Below, one piece after another: positions 24,279-32,088 of a stretch of DNA of 34,747 nt. A program made the translations under genes and the position numbers. This DNA is from Bacilli bacterium (GTDB lineage: Bacteria; Bacillota_I; Bacilli_A; RF39; UBA660). Every line of letters begins with the position of its first letter. The stretch's first letter is position 1. The stretch spans positions 1-34,747 of the forward strand of contig JAFWJL010000004.1 in NCBI GenBank assembly GCA_017511605.1. The letters are read 5' to 3'. The notes below the pieces were generated by a model. That model did no database searches. It had not been told where the DNA came from and worked only from the letters and a program-made list of their open reading frames with translations.

Positions 24279-25358
24279 TTAGTTTTTAATTAAAATTTTT
24301 CCTTTACCAGTGAAATCAAAATCCATATATACATATCTATCAAATGTATAATTTAAGCAAGTATCTATGTTTTGTTTTGCTGTTTCTGATATACTTGATA
24401 TTCTTTCTACGCCATTAGATGTTTTTACTAGAGGATCAATATATCTCTTTTTAGCTTTTATATTTACACAATATTTATCATCTAATTCTTTGTCACTAAT
24501 TTCTACACCTAATCCATTTTTCCATGTATTAAAGCATTTTGAAATATTGTAATCATTACAGGAGTTGATTCTTTCTATTACTTCTTCTTCAGAAAACTCA
24601 TATAAATCATCTACTGAAATAGCTCCGATATTGGACATTATTTTCATAGTATCTGCCAAAAATTGCATACCAAATCTTCTTCTATCATCCATATATAATA
24701 CTGATAATTGACTCATTACTTCAACAAATCTTTCTGCTATTTCTTTATCTTGAAAACACATTTCTGGTGTTCCGTCTTCTTTATTAACAATTATTATATT
24801 TGAATAGATTTTCTTAACTTCATCTAAGTCCCAAAGTTTTTTAATTTGGCCTAATCCATTAGATAAAGTATATTCAAGTCTATCTGCAGAAAGCATTGGT
24901 GTATCATTATCCGCAATAGGATAAATATGATAATCAGCTACTTCATCTATTTTGATATTATCTCTTTTTAGTAATGTCATTATTTCTTTTGATTCTAAAA
25001 TCATTGTTTTTGTTAAATCTTCTGTTGATTCTTGAGTTTCACTATCGTGATTCATAAAATCTATACAATGTTTAAATACTGGTGTTGAAATATCATGAAA
25101 TAATCCAGATAGAGTTTGTTTTTTATCATGGGTAAAATGCCATATTATAAGTGCTACCGCAATACTATGATCTAAGCTAGAATACCACACGTTTTCAAAC
25201 ATATTAGAATAATATGTACCACATGATACACTAATACCTGCTTGTTTTTGCATTCTAGGTGTTTCTATATAATCTATTAAAAACTCCGGAAAATCATCAG
25301 ATAAAATCTTATAATAATCTTTAAATATTGGATTTAATTTTTCTACATAATTTTTCAT
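24279..25358 (-). CDS. HD-domain phosphohydrolase-like protein
   Basis: 359 residues from the ATG at 25358, after GAGGTGG. Fourteen further upstream codons lie over the promoter and are excluded. The HD metal motif is H64, H88-D89 (GLFHDIST) and D159 (SADRLEY). This predicts a metal-dependent phosphohydrolase on nucleotides or phosphate esters. The sequence is not RelA-like and shows no GYP motif. The C-terminal third is unlike any domain I know. It heads a four-gene operon with the disrupted peptidase, the CmpB-like protein and the transglutaminase-like protein. Confidence 0.75.
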   Translation of the reverse strand: MKNYVEKLNPIFKDYYKILSDDFPEFLIDYIETPRMQKQAGISVSCGTYYSNMFENVWYSSLDHSIAVALIIWHFTHDKKQTLSGLFHDISTPVFKHCIDFMNHDSETQESTEDLTKTMILESKEIMTLLKRDNIKIDEVADYHIYPIADNDTPMLSADRLEYTLSNGLGQIKKLWDLDEVKKIYSNIIIVNKEDGTPEMCFQDKEIAERFVEVMSQLSVLYMDDRRRFGMQFLADTMKIMSNIGAISVDDLYEFSEEEVIERINSCNDYNISKCFNTWKNGLGVEISDKELDDKYCVNIKAKKRYIDPLVKTSNGVERISSISETAKQNIDTCLNYTFDRYVYMDFDFTGKGKILIKN

Positions 25359-25377
25359 CCAAACCACCTCAATATTT

Positions 25378-25386
25378 ATTATAACA
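25378..25386 (-). promoter_or_regulatory. extended -10 promoter TGTTATAAT
   Basis: TGTTATAAT, 20 bases before the HD gene ATG and directly after the terminator at 25388-25411. Confidence 0.6.
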
Positions 25387-25387
25387 T

Positions 25388-25411
25388 AAAAAAAGCACAA
25401 TTTTGTGTGCT
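25388..25411 (-). terminator. GCACA-type terminator, copy 1
   Basis: An aagcaca/tgtgctt stem with a - strand T7 run. First of four near-identical terminators between 25.4 and 28.05 kb. Confidence 0.85.
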
Positions 25412-25422
25412 TATTATTCTAA

Positions 25423-26286
25423 TTATTTTATATTATTTTTAATTATTTCTCCTAATTCATTATATCTATCTGTGTATGAATGATTAGCCCCATTAATCAC
25501 CTGAATATTACAATCTTTTATATTATTAATTAAATACTTTTTAACTACTTCTATTGGTTCTGTTAAGACACATTCATCTGCATCTCCAAATACAATTAAT
25601 GTAGGAATATCTATATTGTTAAGAACTTCACTTTTTCCTTCTGCTCCGTCTCTATATCTAATAAAATCATTAACTCCACCCGGTAAAAAGTCATAATAAT
25701 AAGTTCCGGCTGCTATTTTTCCATTAGCCATAACAGAAAAATCTATTAATTCATTTTCTTTGCCTTCATTAACAAATTTGGTTGCATCTTCTTTTGCCTT
25801 ATCATATTCCTCTTTACTTAAGAATTTCTTACCTTCAGCTGGAATATCACATGGAGCAAGTAATACTATTTTTTTAATATCATTATTCTTCTTGTGATTA
25901 TAATAATATACTACTTTATTACATCCATAACTATGCCCTTCTAGTACTATTTCTTTATATCCTTTTTCTTTTATCCAATTTACTACTCCATCTATATCTA
26001 ATATACAATCTTTAAATCTTTCTAAACTTCCACCAATAACCACTGGTCCATTAAAACTATATAATTCTGATATAAAATCTTTTCCTCTATTATTAAAAGT
26101 TAAAAATGCATAGTTGTTTGCTGTATATACTTTAGCAAGTGTATCTAAAAATATATTTTCATAAAAATTACCATTTAATCCATGTACATGAATAATTATT
26201 TTATCGGTACCATTATCAGGACTATATAAAATACCTGGTTGTTCTATACCATCAACTGATCTTATTCTAACTAATTCTTGTTTCAT
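25423..26286 (-). CDS. alpha/beta hydrolase
   Basis: 287 residues of alpha/beta hydrolase fold. The nucleophile elbow is GHSYG (117-121, Ser119), and the oxyanion-side HVHGLNG is at 33-39. The likely catalytic Asp is D237 in FGDADECV and the His is H269 in NGANHSYTD. It resembles serine aminopeptidase-like or esterase-like hydrolases without a signal peptide. The substrate is unknown. AATTGGAGG and an extended -10 promoter precede the ATG, and a GCACA-type terminator follows, so it is a single-gene unit. Confidence 0.85.
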   Translation of the reverse strand: MKQELVRIRSVDGIEQPGILYSPDNGTDKIIIHVHGLNGNFYENIFLDTLAKVYTANNYAFLTFNNRGKDFISELYSFNGPVVIGGSLERFKDCILDIDGVVNWIKEKGYKEIVLEGHSYGCNKVVYYYNHKKNNDIKKIVLLAPCDIPAEGKKFLSKEEYDKAKEDATKFVNEGKENELIDFSVMANGKIAAGTYYYDFLPGGVNDFIRYRDGAEGKSEVLNNIDIPTLIVFGDADECVLTEPIEVVKKYLINNIKDCNIQVINGANHSYTDRYNELGEIIKNNIK

Positions 26287-26304
26287 TATATTTCCTCCAA
26301 TTTG

Positions 26305-26313
26305 ATTATATCA
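26305..26313 (-). promoter_or_regulatory. extended -10 promoter TGATATAAT
   Basis: TGATATAAT on the - strand, 19 bases before the alpha/beta hydrolase ATG, immediately after a terminator. Confidence 0.6.
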
Positions 26314-26314
26314 T

Positions 26315-26337
26315 AAAAAAAGCACACTTTGTGTGCT
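26315..26337 (-). terminator. GCACA-type terminator, copy 2
   Basis: An agcacac/gtgtgct stem with a ttt loop and a - strand T-run, following the Sm-like gene. Confidence 0.88.
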
Positions 26338-26342
26338 CATAA

Positions 26343-26588
26343 TTATTTATCACAAGAAATAATATATCTTTTATTTATAATAACTTTATCTACATTTTCT
26401 TTATATTTATTAATTGTGTTACCAAAAATACCTTTTTGGAAATTTAGCATTAAATATGAAATATTTGAATTTGTTAGTTCTATTGCATCTTCACTTTCAT
26501 TAGATAATGTTCCTACATATTCTAGTATTGTATCACCTCTTGATGATACTACAACATTTACTTTTTCTCCAATTAAATCTTTATACAT
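26343..26588 (-). CDS. small beta-rich protein, possibly Sm-like
   Basis: 81 residues from the ATG at 26588, one base after the stop of the GNAT gene (TAG-T-ATG), so translation is coupled. A further in-frame ATG upstream lies inside the GNAT gene. The order of a helix-like start, IGEKVNVVVSSRGD, EYVGTLSNESEDAIELTN and a final INKRYIISCDK strand resembles the five-strand Sm/LSm fold, as in Hfq-like proteins, but no diagnostic RNA-binding residues are evident. The assignment is by pattern and is weak. Confidence 0.6.
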   Translation of the reverse strand: MYKDLIGEKVNVVVSSRGDTILEYVGTLSNESEDAIELTNSNISYLMLNFQKGIFGNTINKYKENVDKVIINKRYIISCDK

Positions 26589-26589
26589 A

Positions 26590-27192
26590 CTATCGATCTC
26601 CCATTTCATCATATATACTAATTATATCATTTATTTGATTAATATTAACATGTTCTAATTGCGATTGATAACTTAAATTAAGGTTTTTATTGTTCCACAA
26701 TTCAACTTCTTTCTCAGTTAAACTCTTTGAATAAATCCAACAATCGTAAGAAAGTTTTTCAAGAGTATATTTTTCCCCTACAAATCCTTCTTCCTCATAT
26801 AGATTTATTGCGTTATGATTATCCACAAAATCTGTGTATAATCTCATTTGTTTAAAACCTTTTTCCTTTGCTAAATCCGTAGTCTTTCTCAATATTTCTC
26901 TTCCATAGCCTTTATTTCTATATTCAGGTAAAACTCCATACCAACCAAGCCATGCACTATCTATATATTCGTCATAATAATACATTCCTGTAATTCCAAC
27001 ATATCTACCATCTACTTCAGCAAGATAGTATTTTATATGATCATTTTTATACTCTAATCCTGTAGTTTTAACAAATAAATCTATGTCTAAAGAAGCTATA
27101 ATATTTAAAGTTCCATTTTCATTTGGAAATATACTATTTTGTACTCGTATTGCCTCTTTGTAGTTTTCTTTGTCTACTAAAATTAATTTCAT
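26590..27192 (-). CDS. GNAT family N-acetyltransferase
   Basis: 200 residues. The GNAT core is visible: YYLAEVDGRYVGITGMYYYD (strands 2-4), then GVLPEYRNKGYGREIL with the RxxGxG acetyl-CoA pyrophosphate loop, and NAINLYEEEGF near the end of the domain. A short C-terminal extension of about 50 residues follows. The substrate is not predictable. It is co-transcribed and coupled with the small Sm-like gene. Confidence 0.85.
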   Translation of the reverse strand: MKLILVDKENYKEAIRVQNSIFPNENGTLNIIASLDIDLFVKTTGLEYKNDHIKYYLAEVDGRYVGITGMYYYDEYIDSAWLGWYGVLPEYRNKGYGREILRKTTDLAKEKGFKQMRLYTDFVDNHNAINLYEEEGFVGEKYTLEKLSYDCWIYSKSLTEKEVELWNNKNLNLSYQSQLEHVNINQINDIISIYDEMGDR

Positions 27193-27216
27193 TTGCTTCT
27201 TTTCCCTTCTAAGTTA

Positions 27217-27225
27217 ATTATACCA
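27217..27225 (-). promoter_or_regulatory. extended -10 promoter TGGTATAAT
   Basis: TGGTATAAT on the - strand, 25 bases before the GNAT gene ATG. Confidence 0.6.
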
Positions 27226-27238
27226 TATTTTTGCATAC

Positions 27239-27260
27239 AAAAAGCACACTTTTGTGTGCT
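27239..27260 (-). terminator. GCACA-type terminator, copy 3
   Basis: An agcacac/gtgtgct stem with a tttt loop and a - strand T5 run, after the 231-residue gene. Confidence 0.85.
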
Positions 27261-27267
27261 CATATTA

Positions 27268-27963
27268 TTATATAAACCCTAATTTTTTCATATCTTCTTC
27301 TACTTCTTCACATAAAGATTCATAATTAATTATGTTCTTATAATGTTCTATTTCTCTTTGTAGTAATCCATTACCTATTTTAGAATACATTTCAATGGGA
27401 TGTGAATATCTCATTTCTATTATTGGTAATATCAAAGTAGATGCATATTTATCTCTTTCCACATCTTCAGGAAAGTATTCGTCTTCTACTCGTCTTCTTT
27501 TCTCTATATCACTTTTTGTATATGTTCTATTTACTTTTGGATTTTCTATTTTCCAATACAATTCTTTATCATAAATAAGACCTGAAGAAGTATCATAAAT
27601 AAGTTGTTTTCCATCCTTCGTAGTTCGTTCTAAAAAACAATGTTCTGCATATTGTGGATCATTTTCTGCAATATATATGGGATTTAATTTTAAACTATCG
27701 ATATCTGCACAAATTAGTTTAATATCATCTTCTGTATCTAGAAATGCTATTGCCATAAGTAAAGCTCTATCATAGCAATGTCCATTACACATCCCATTAG
27801 ATAATAGTATTATAGATGCTGGAATTCCACCATATGTGATAGTTCTTAGTTTTTTTATTAATTCATCATCATAAATACTTACTTGACCATTTCTTAATCC
27901 CCATACAGTTAATTCTTTTAATTTTTCATTGTGTAATTTCCATATTTCTTCTTCTTTTGTCAT
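27268..27963 (-). CDS. transglutaminase/papain-like superfamily protein (putative)
   Basis: 231 residues, soluble. C63 (NGHCYDRALL), H108 (YAEHCFLE) and D124 (IYDTSSG) occur in the order and spacing of a Cys-His-Asp triad in transglutaminase-like proteins. I recognise no named family. The C-terminal half is charged and helical. Single-gene unit with AGGAGG before the ATG, a promoter at 27994-28022 and a GCACA-type terminator. The family-level idea is moderate; any substrate would be a guess. Confidence 0.6.
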   Translation of the reverse strand: MTKEEEIWKLHNEKLKELTVWGLRNGQVSIYDDELIKKLRTITYGGIPASIILLSNGMCNGHCYDRALLMAIAFLDTEDDIKLICADIDSLKLNPIYIAENDPQYAEHCFLERTTKDGKQLIYDTSSGLIYDKELYWKIENPKVNRTYTKSDIEKRRRVEDEYFPEDVERDKYASTLILPIIEMRYSHPIEMYSKIGNGLLQREIEHYKNIINYESLCEEVEEDMKKLGFI

Positions 27964-27993
27964 ATAGAGTTTCCTCCTTTTGGATTGCTGTTT

Positions 27994-28022
27994 ATTTTAT
28001 CATAAAACATACTTTTTTTCAA
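27994..28022 (-). promoter_or_regulatory. promoter of the 231-residue gene
   Basis: TTGAAA (28017-28022), a 17 bp spacer and TAAAAT (27994-27999) with a TG just before it, on the - strand. Confidence 0.65.
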
Positions 28023-28024
28023 AC

Positions 28025-28048
28025 AAAAAAGCACACATTTGTGTGCTT
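28025..28048 (-). terminator. GCACA-type terminator, copy 4 (rplM-rpsI operon)
   Basis: An aagcacaca/tgtgtgctt stem with a minimal loop and a - strand T-run, just after the rpsI stop. Confidence 0.88.
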
Positions 28049-28065
28049 GAAACTTTTGAATAAAA

Positions 28066-28491
28066 TTAACGTTTTGAGAATTGTGGAGCACGACGTGCTT
28101 TCTTTAAACCTGGTTTCTTACGTTCTTTCTTACGAGAATCTCTAGTAATGAATCCTGCAACTTTAAGAGTTTTTCTAAAACTATTTTCTGAATCAGCTGG
28201 AGTAGTTTTATCATAATCTAATAAAGCTCTAGTGATTCCTAAACGGATAGCTCCTGTTTGTCCTTGGAAACCTCCACCTTTAACTTGAGCATCAACATCA
28301 AACATTTCTTGTGTATTAGTTAATACTAAAGGTTGAGTTAAATCCATAACACAAATTTCAGAAGGGAAATATTCATGTACATCTTTTCCGTTTACTGTGA
28401 TTTTTCCTTTACCTGGAGTTAATGTAACTCTAGCTACACTAGTCTTTCTGTGACCAGTTCCAGTATAAACGTTTTTCTTTTCTTTTGCCAT
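28066..28491 (-). CDS. rpsI: 30S ribosomal protein S9
   Basis: 141 residues with the S9 hallmarks: [18 protein letters not shown] near the start, [15 protein letters not shown] in the centre and the C-terminal [12 protein letters not shown] tail that reaches the P-site tRNA. A short N-terminal Lys-rich extension precedes the core. It follows rplM by 13 bases with AGGAGGG before the ATG, the standard Bacilli L13-S9 operon. Confidence 0.98.
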   Translation of the reverse strand: MAKEKKNVYTGTGHRKTSVARVTLTPGKGKITVNGKDVHEYFPSEICVMDLTQPLVLTNTQEMFDVDAQVKGGGFQGQTGAIRLGITRALLDYDKTTPADSENSFRKTLKVAGFITRDSRKKERKKPGLKKARRAPQFSKR

Positions 28492-28504
28492 TTCTTAAAC
28501 CCTC

Positions 28505-28936
28505 CTATTTAACTTCAAGCACTTCTGGTTTTTGTGCTTGTTGCTTGTGATCAGCACCAGCATATACAAATAATTTTGTATACATTTGTCTTCCAAGTCT
28601 GTTGTGAGGTAACATACCTTTAACAGCTCTTTCGATCATTTCTTCTGGATACTCTTCTCTCATTGTTCTTGCATTTCTTTCTCTTAATCCACCAGTGTAT
28701 TGAGAGTGATTATAATACATTTTATCATCTAATTTGTTACCAGTTAAATTAACTTTACTAGCATTAATGATAATAATGTAATCTCCACAATCAATGTTTG
28801 GTGTGTAAGTTGGTTTGTTTTTTCCACGTAAGTAAGTTGCAGCTAATGAAGCAACTCTACCTAAAGATTTTCCTTCAGCGTCAATAACATACCATTTTCT
28901 TTCAACAGTTTCTTTTTTTTGCATATAACTTGTCAT
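28505..28936 (-). CDS. rplM: 50S ribosomal protein L13
   Basis: 143 residues from the ATG at 28936, the normal L13 length. An upstream in-frame start at 29041 would run through the promoter and leader and is rejected. Motifs: [17 protein letters not shown], the [16 protein letters not shown] stretch and [14 protein letters not shown]. The ribosome site is AAAGGAG. Its own promoter and a structured leader lie between it and truA. Confidence 0.98.
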   Translation of the reverse strand: MTSYMQKKETVERKWYVIDAEGKSLGRVASLAATYLRGKNKPTYTPNIDCGDYIIIINASKVNLTGNKLDDKMYYNHSQYTGGLRERNARTMREEYPEEMIERAVKGMLPHNRLGRQMYTKLFVYAGADHKQQAQKPEVLEVK

Positions 28937-28939
28937 ATT

Positions 28940-29005
28940 TTTTTCTCCTTTTACTTCAACTAGTTTTTCCCAGGAACTAGTTAAGGTGGGATATTTGAAT
29001 GTACC
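28940..29005 (-). promoter_or_regulatory. candidate L13 leader (autoregulatory mRNA structure)
   Basis: The 5' leader of rplM carries a perfect 8 bp inverted repeat aactagtt (28958-28965 with 28975-28982) around a CCTGGGAAA loop, plus an upstream ATCCCACC that could pair with the TGGGA of the loop. Low-GC Gram-positive bacteria are known to have an L13 leader at this place. I match it by position and structure, not by a covariance model. Confidence 0.55.
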
Positions 29006-29012
29006 AGTTAGA

Positions 29013-29041
29013 ATTATACTAAAAAAAGTATTAAAAATCAA
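29013..29041 (-). promoter_or_regulatory. rplM-rpsI promoter
   Basis: TTGATT (29036-29041), a 17 bp spacer and TATAAT (29013-29018) on the - strand. The -35 and spacer lie inside the truA terminator hairpin. Confidence 0.75.
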
Positions 29042-29048
29042 TACTTTT
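29021..29048 (-). terminator. truA terminator overlapping the rplM promoter
   Basis: A stem with the core agtatt/aatact, flanked by A and T runs, plus a 7-base loop, followed by T7 on the - strand. It is the only terminator after truA. Confidence 0.7.
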
Positions 29049-29068
29049 TTGTTATTTTATAATGTTTT

Positions 29069-29800
29069 TTAATACTTTACATCTACTAGATATAAACCTT
29101 CTGATGGTGCAGTTTTTCCTGATTTTGTTCTATCTTTACTTTGTAATATTTTATCCACATCATTTGGGGATAATTTATTCTCTCCTACTCTTATTAAGAT
29201 ACCTACCATATTTCTTACTTGATAACGTAAGAATCCATCTCCAGTGAAGGTAAATATAATCTTTTTATTATCTTCTTCTATATCTACTTTAGTGATTGTT
29301 CTGACACAATTTTCTTTTTCTTTATTATCAGTAACAAAAGCTCTAAAATCATGTTCTCCTAAGAAGCATTTAATTGCCTCTTTCATACTTTTAATATCTA
29401 AATTATAGTTATATTGAAATACATAATTTCTCTCCAAAGGATTATATTCTCCAGTATTTAAGATATATTTATATGTCTTTTCTTTAACATTATATCTTGC
29501 ATGAAAGTCATCATCTACCTGCGTTGTCTCTATTACATGGATGTCATCTGGAAGATTTGAATTCATTGCTTTTTTTAATTTCTTTTCGGTAATATTAACT
29601 GAGATATCTGCTGTACCATATTGTGATAAGGCATGTACTCCTTTATCTGTTCTACCCGTAGCAGTAATACTCGTTTTTTTACCATTATTTATCTTAGTTA
29701 ATGCTTCATTCATTCTTTTCTCGATTGTATCTAATCCCTTTTGAGCTTGAAATCCAGAATAATTAGTTCCATCATAACTAAACTTTATTAAAAATCTCAT
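29069..29800 (-). CDS. truA: tRNA pseudouridine(38-40) synthase TruA
   Basis: 243 residues. The catalytic Asp52 is in TATGRTDKGVHA, and FSYDGTNYSGFQAQ at the start and FLRYQVRNMVGILIRVGE near the C-terminus are TruA signatures. It isomerises U38-U40 in the tRNA anticodon stem-loop. It begins 8 bases after the second ABC-like gene with AGGAGG, and so sits where truA normally follows ecfT. Confidence 0.97.
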   Translation of the reverse strand: MRFLIKFSYDGTNYSGFQAQKGLDTIEKRMNEALTKINNGKKTSITATGRTDKGVHALSQYGTADISVNITEKKLKKAMNSNLPDDIHVIETTQVDDDFHARYNVKEKTYKYILNTGEYNPLERNYVFQYNYNLDIKSMKEAIKCFLGEHDFRAFVTDNKEKENCVRTITKVDIEEDNKKIIFTFTGDGFLRYQVRNMVGILIRVGENKLSPNDVDKILQSKDRTKSGKTAPSEGLYLVDVKY

Positions 29801-29808
29801 ATTACCTC

Positions 29809-30498
29809 CTATACATGTTTATAAATATCTTTTAAAATATCTCTTACATCTTTATGATATTCTAATTTAATTTTCTTTTTCTTCTTTATTAAGTGTGTTA
29901 ATTCTATTATTTCAGGTACTTTTATATTATTTTTATGTAGAAAGTCTACTCTTTTAAATAATTTATCTGTCTCATCTTCAATAAACAAATTATTTTTCTT
30001 AATAATTAAATACTTTGTATATTTATACATAATCTCACTATCATCATTAATAAGGACAATAGTCTTATTATATTGGTCTTTTATTTTTTCAAGTAACATT
30101 ATCAAATCTTTTTCTCTTGTTTTGTCTAGATACTTGAAAAGGTTTATTAGTATTATGATATCTGGATTAGATAATAGAGTTATTGCTAGTATTATAAGTA
30201 TTCTTTCTGATGAAGATAGACTATTAATATTTCTATTTAGATATGTAGTATCTAATCCAACTATTCTTAGTGAATCATTTATTTTCTTTTTGGGATTCTT
30301 TAGAATTAATCTTTTTCTTCTTATTTCATAATACATATATTCATATACTTTTATTAAGAAGTTTGTAGATAGATATTCTTCTCTTACTATTCCTACTTTT
30401 AATATACTCTTTCTTTTTATTTCATCTATTATTTCTTCTTCAGTATCAGTTAATATTCCTGTGATTATTTTTTCTTTTATATTAATATCTATTTCCAT
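29809..30498 (-). CDS. degenerate EcfA2-like ABC ATPase relative (no Walker A)
   Basis: 229 residues, shorter than the ~280-residue EcfA2 ATPases. There is no Walker A anywhere. The signature region reads LSSSE (94-98). The Walker B position is IIILIN, with Ile and Asn in place of Asp and Glu, and the H-loop equivalent is LINDD. The surrounding pattern (NSLSSSERILIILAITLLSNPDIIIL, then a C-terminal KVPEIIELTHLIKK) still follows ABC ATPases of the EcfA type. It cannot hydrolyse ATP by the usual mechanism. It overlaps the upstream ATPase-like gene by 10 bases and occupies the ecfA2 place before truA. Not a simple pseudogene: the frame is intact. Confidence 0.75.
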   Translation of the reverse strand: MEIDINIKEKIITGILTDTEEEIIDEIKRKSILKVGIVREEYLSTNFLIKVYEYMYYEIRRKRLILKNPKKKINDSLRIVGLDTTYLNRNINSLSSSERILIILAITLLSNPDIIILINLFKYLDKTREKDLIMLLEKIKDQYNKTIVLINDDSEIMYKYTKYLIIKKNNLFIEDETDKLFKRVDFLHKNNIKVPEIIELTHLIKKKKKIKLEYHKDVRDILKDIYKHV

Positions 30499-31235
30499 AG
30501 GATATCCACCATCCTATCTTTATCTAATACAACAGAGTCTAATAGATCATAATCTTCTAATTTGACTGATAAATCAGCCATAAATGGTATATTTAAACCC
30601 ACTTTATTTAATATATTATCTTTTTCTAATACTTTTAGAGGTTCCCCTTTTAATATTACTTTTTTATTACCAATAATATATAAATAGTCAGTATATAAAC
30701 TATCTCTTAAATCTATAGTAGTTAATACTACTGTGAGATTATATTTTTTTTGAAAACTACGAAGAAAAGCAAATATTTCTTCACGTTCTTTATCATTAAA
30801 ATAAATAAATACATTATCTAATAATAATATTTCTGGTTTAGAATCTAAAGCTATAGCAAGTTGCGCTAATACTTTTTCTTTTATAGTTAAATCCTTTATA
30901 TTTTTATTAAGAATAGATTTTATTCTTAATCCTTTTACTAAGTTAATATTCTTTAATTCTTTTTCTAGTGTATTCTCTTCAAATACTATTTCAGAAGGAA
31001 TAACAGTTTGGACTAAACTGGTGTATTCAGAAATAGTATAATCATTAATACTTCTATTATTTAATAATATGTTGTTTTCAGTAATGATCTCCCTACTTAA
31101 AATTCTCATTAATGTAGTCTTACCACACGAATTGCCACCTGAAATGGTTGTGATTGTGTTTTTTTCTATATTAATAGTTAGATTTTCAAATAAATTATCA
31201 TCACTAAAATTATTTATTTCAATAATCTTAGTCAT
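30489..31235 (-). CDS. degenerate EcfA1-like ABC ATPase
   Basis: 248 residues. Walker A GGNSCGKT (33-40) and the Q-loop Q76 are intact. The signature is LTIKE (116-120) instead of LSGGQ. Walker B ends LLLDN, with Asn141 replacing the catalytic Glu, and the H-loop His is Ile174 (LTTID). It may bind ATP but is unlikely to hydrolyse it normally. The C-terminal GLNIPFMADLSVKL matches the EcfA1 extension. The gene lies at the ecfA1 place between rplQ and truA, but no ecfT follows. The ribosome site GGAGGG is strong and the next gene overlaps, so both are expressed together. Confidence 0.8.
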   Translation of the reverse strand: MTKIIEINNFSDDNLFENLTINIEKNTITTISGGNSCGKTTLMRILSREIITENNILLNNRSINDYTISEYTSLVQTVIPSEIVFEENTLEKELKNINLVKGLRIKSILNKNIKDLTIKEKVLAQLAIALDSKPEILLLDNVFIYFNDKEREEIFAFLRSFQKKYNLTVVLTTIDLRDSLYTDYLYIIGNKKVILKGEPLKVLEKDNILNKVGLNIPFMADLSVKLEDYDLLDSVVLDKDRMVDILWK

Positions 31236-31254
31236 AACCTTACCCTCCTAAAAT

Positions 31255-31281
31255 AAAAGCCAACATTAGCTGGCTTTTTTC
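31255..31281 (-). terminator. terminator of the SDR gene
   Basis: An agcca/tggct stem with a loop that includes the stop codon, and a short interrupted - strand T-run. It lies directly before the ABC-like gene, which may rely on readthrough. Confidence 0.65.
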
Positions 31282-32024
31282 TTTTGTACTCTATAAACAA
31301 TTCTTAATAGAAATTTATCACTTACAAATCTACTAAAGAAATGAGCTAATTTCATCTTTGTGCCTGGAATAATTAACATTTTATTTTCAAGCATCTTATC
31401 TATAGCATATTTAGCTACATAAGTACTTTTTAATGGCTTTACTGAAAAATGTACTCCAGCTACATTATTAAAGTTTGTATCTACTGGTCCTGGGCATAAT
31501 ACGGAAACATGCACTTTTGTTTTCTTTTTCTTTTCTTCATAGTATAATGCTTCACTTAAACTTCTTACATATGATTTAGTAGCATAATATGTACTCATTA
31601 ATGGGCCTCCTGGTTGAAGTCCAGCAGATGAAGCGACATTTAATATATAAGTATCAGTATCTTTCTTTTCCATATCTTTTACTACTGATTTAGTTAGAAT
31701 ATGTACTGCTTTTATATTGGTATCTATCATTTCTAAGTCTTTATTTATATCGGTATCTGGTAAATATCCAAAATCTCCAAATCCAGCGTTATTTATAAGA
31801 ATATCTATGTTTTCCTGTTTAGCAATTACATATAATTCTTTTACTTTTTGTTCATTTGAAAGATCAGCAACTACAATTGTTACTTTTGTAGGTAGTAACT
31901 CCTGTATTTTTTCTAATTTAGCTCTATCTCTAGCTACTAAAATAAGTTCATATTTCTTAATAGCTAAGTATCTAGCCATATCAAGTCCAATACCTGATGT
32001 TGCACCTGTGATTAATGCTTTCAA
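31266..32024 (-). CDS. short-chain dehydrogenase/reductase
   Basis: 252 residues from a TTG start at 32024, placed after GTGGGTGAT. Upstream in-frame codons run into the promoter. The Rossmann nucleotide motif is TGATSGIG at residues 6-13, NNAG is at about 80, and the catalytic Ser and YxxxK are seen in SSAGLQPGGPLMSTYYATKSY. The extra C-terminal residues are basic and end in KKKAS. It fits the classical SDR class that uses NADP(H) or NAD(H). The substrate is unknown. It separates the M3-like peptidase from the ABC-like genes and is not part of the usual ribosomal operon. Confidence 0.9.
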   Translation of the reverse strand: MKALITGATSGIGLDMARYLAIKKYELILVARDRAKLEKIQELLPTKVTIVVADLSNEQKVKELYVIAKQENIDILINNAGFGDFGYLPDTDINKDLEMIDTNIKAVHILTKSVVKDMEKKDTDTYILNVASSAGLQPGGPLMSTYYATKSYVRSLSEALYYEEKKKKTKVHVSVLCPGPVDTNFNNVAGVHFSVKPLKSTYVAKYAIDKMLENKMLIIPGTKMKLAHFFSRFVSDKFLLRIVYRVQKKKAS

Positions 32025-32047
32025 GATAATCACCCACTTCCAACACA

Positions 32048-32056
32048 ATTATAACA
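32048..32056 (-). promoter_or_regulatory. extended -10 promoter of the SDR gene
   Basis: TGTTATAAT, 24 bases before the TTG start. It is part of the 102 bp repeat shared with 33664. Confidence 0.6.
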
Positions 32057-32057
32057 T

Positions 32058-32083
32058 AAAAAAACAAGTTGTTAAACTTGTTT
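32058..32083 (-). terminator. terminator of the M3-like peptidase gene
   Basis: An aaacaagtt/aacttgttt stem with a gtta loop and a - strand T7 run. It is almost the same as the rplQ terminator. Confidence 0.88.
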
Positions 32084-32088
32084 AATTA

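Noticed and set aside
29809..30498. Calling the second ABC-like gene a pseudogene
   Set aside because: The frame is complete and coupled to its neighbour, with a proper start and stop. Loss of catalytic motifs without frame damage suggests a retained pseudoenzyme.
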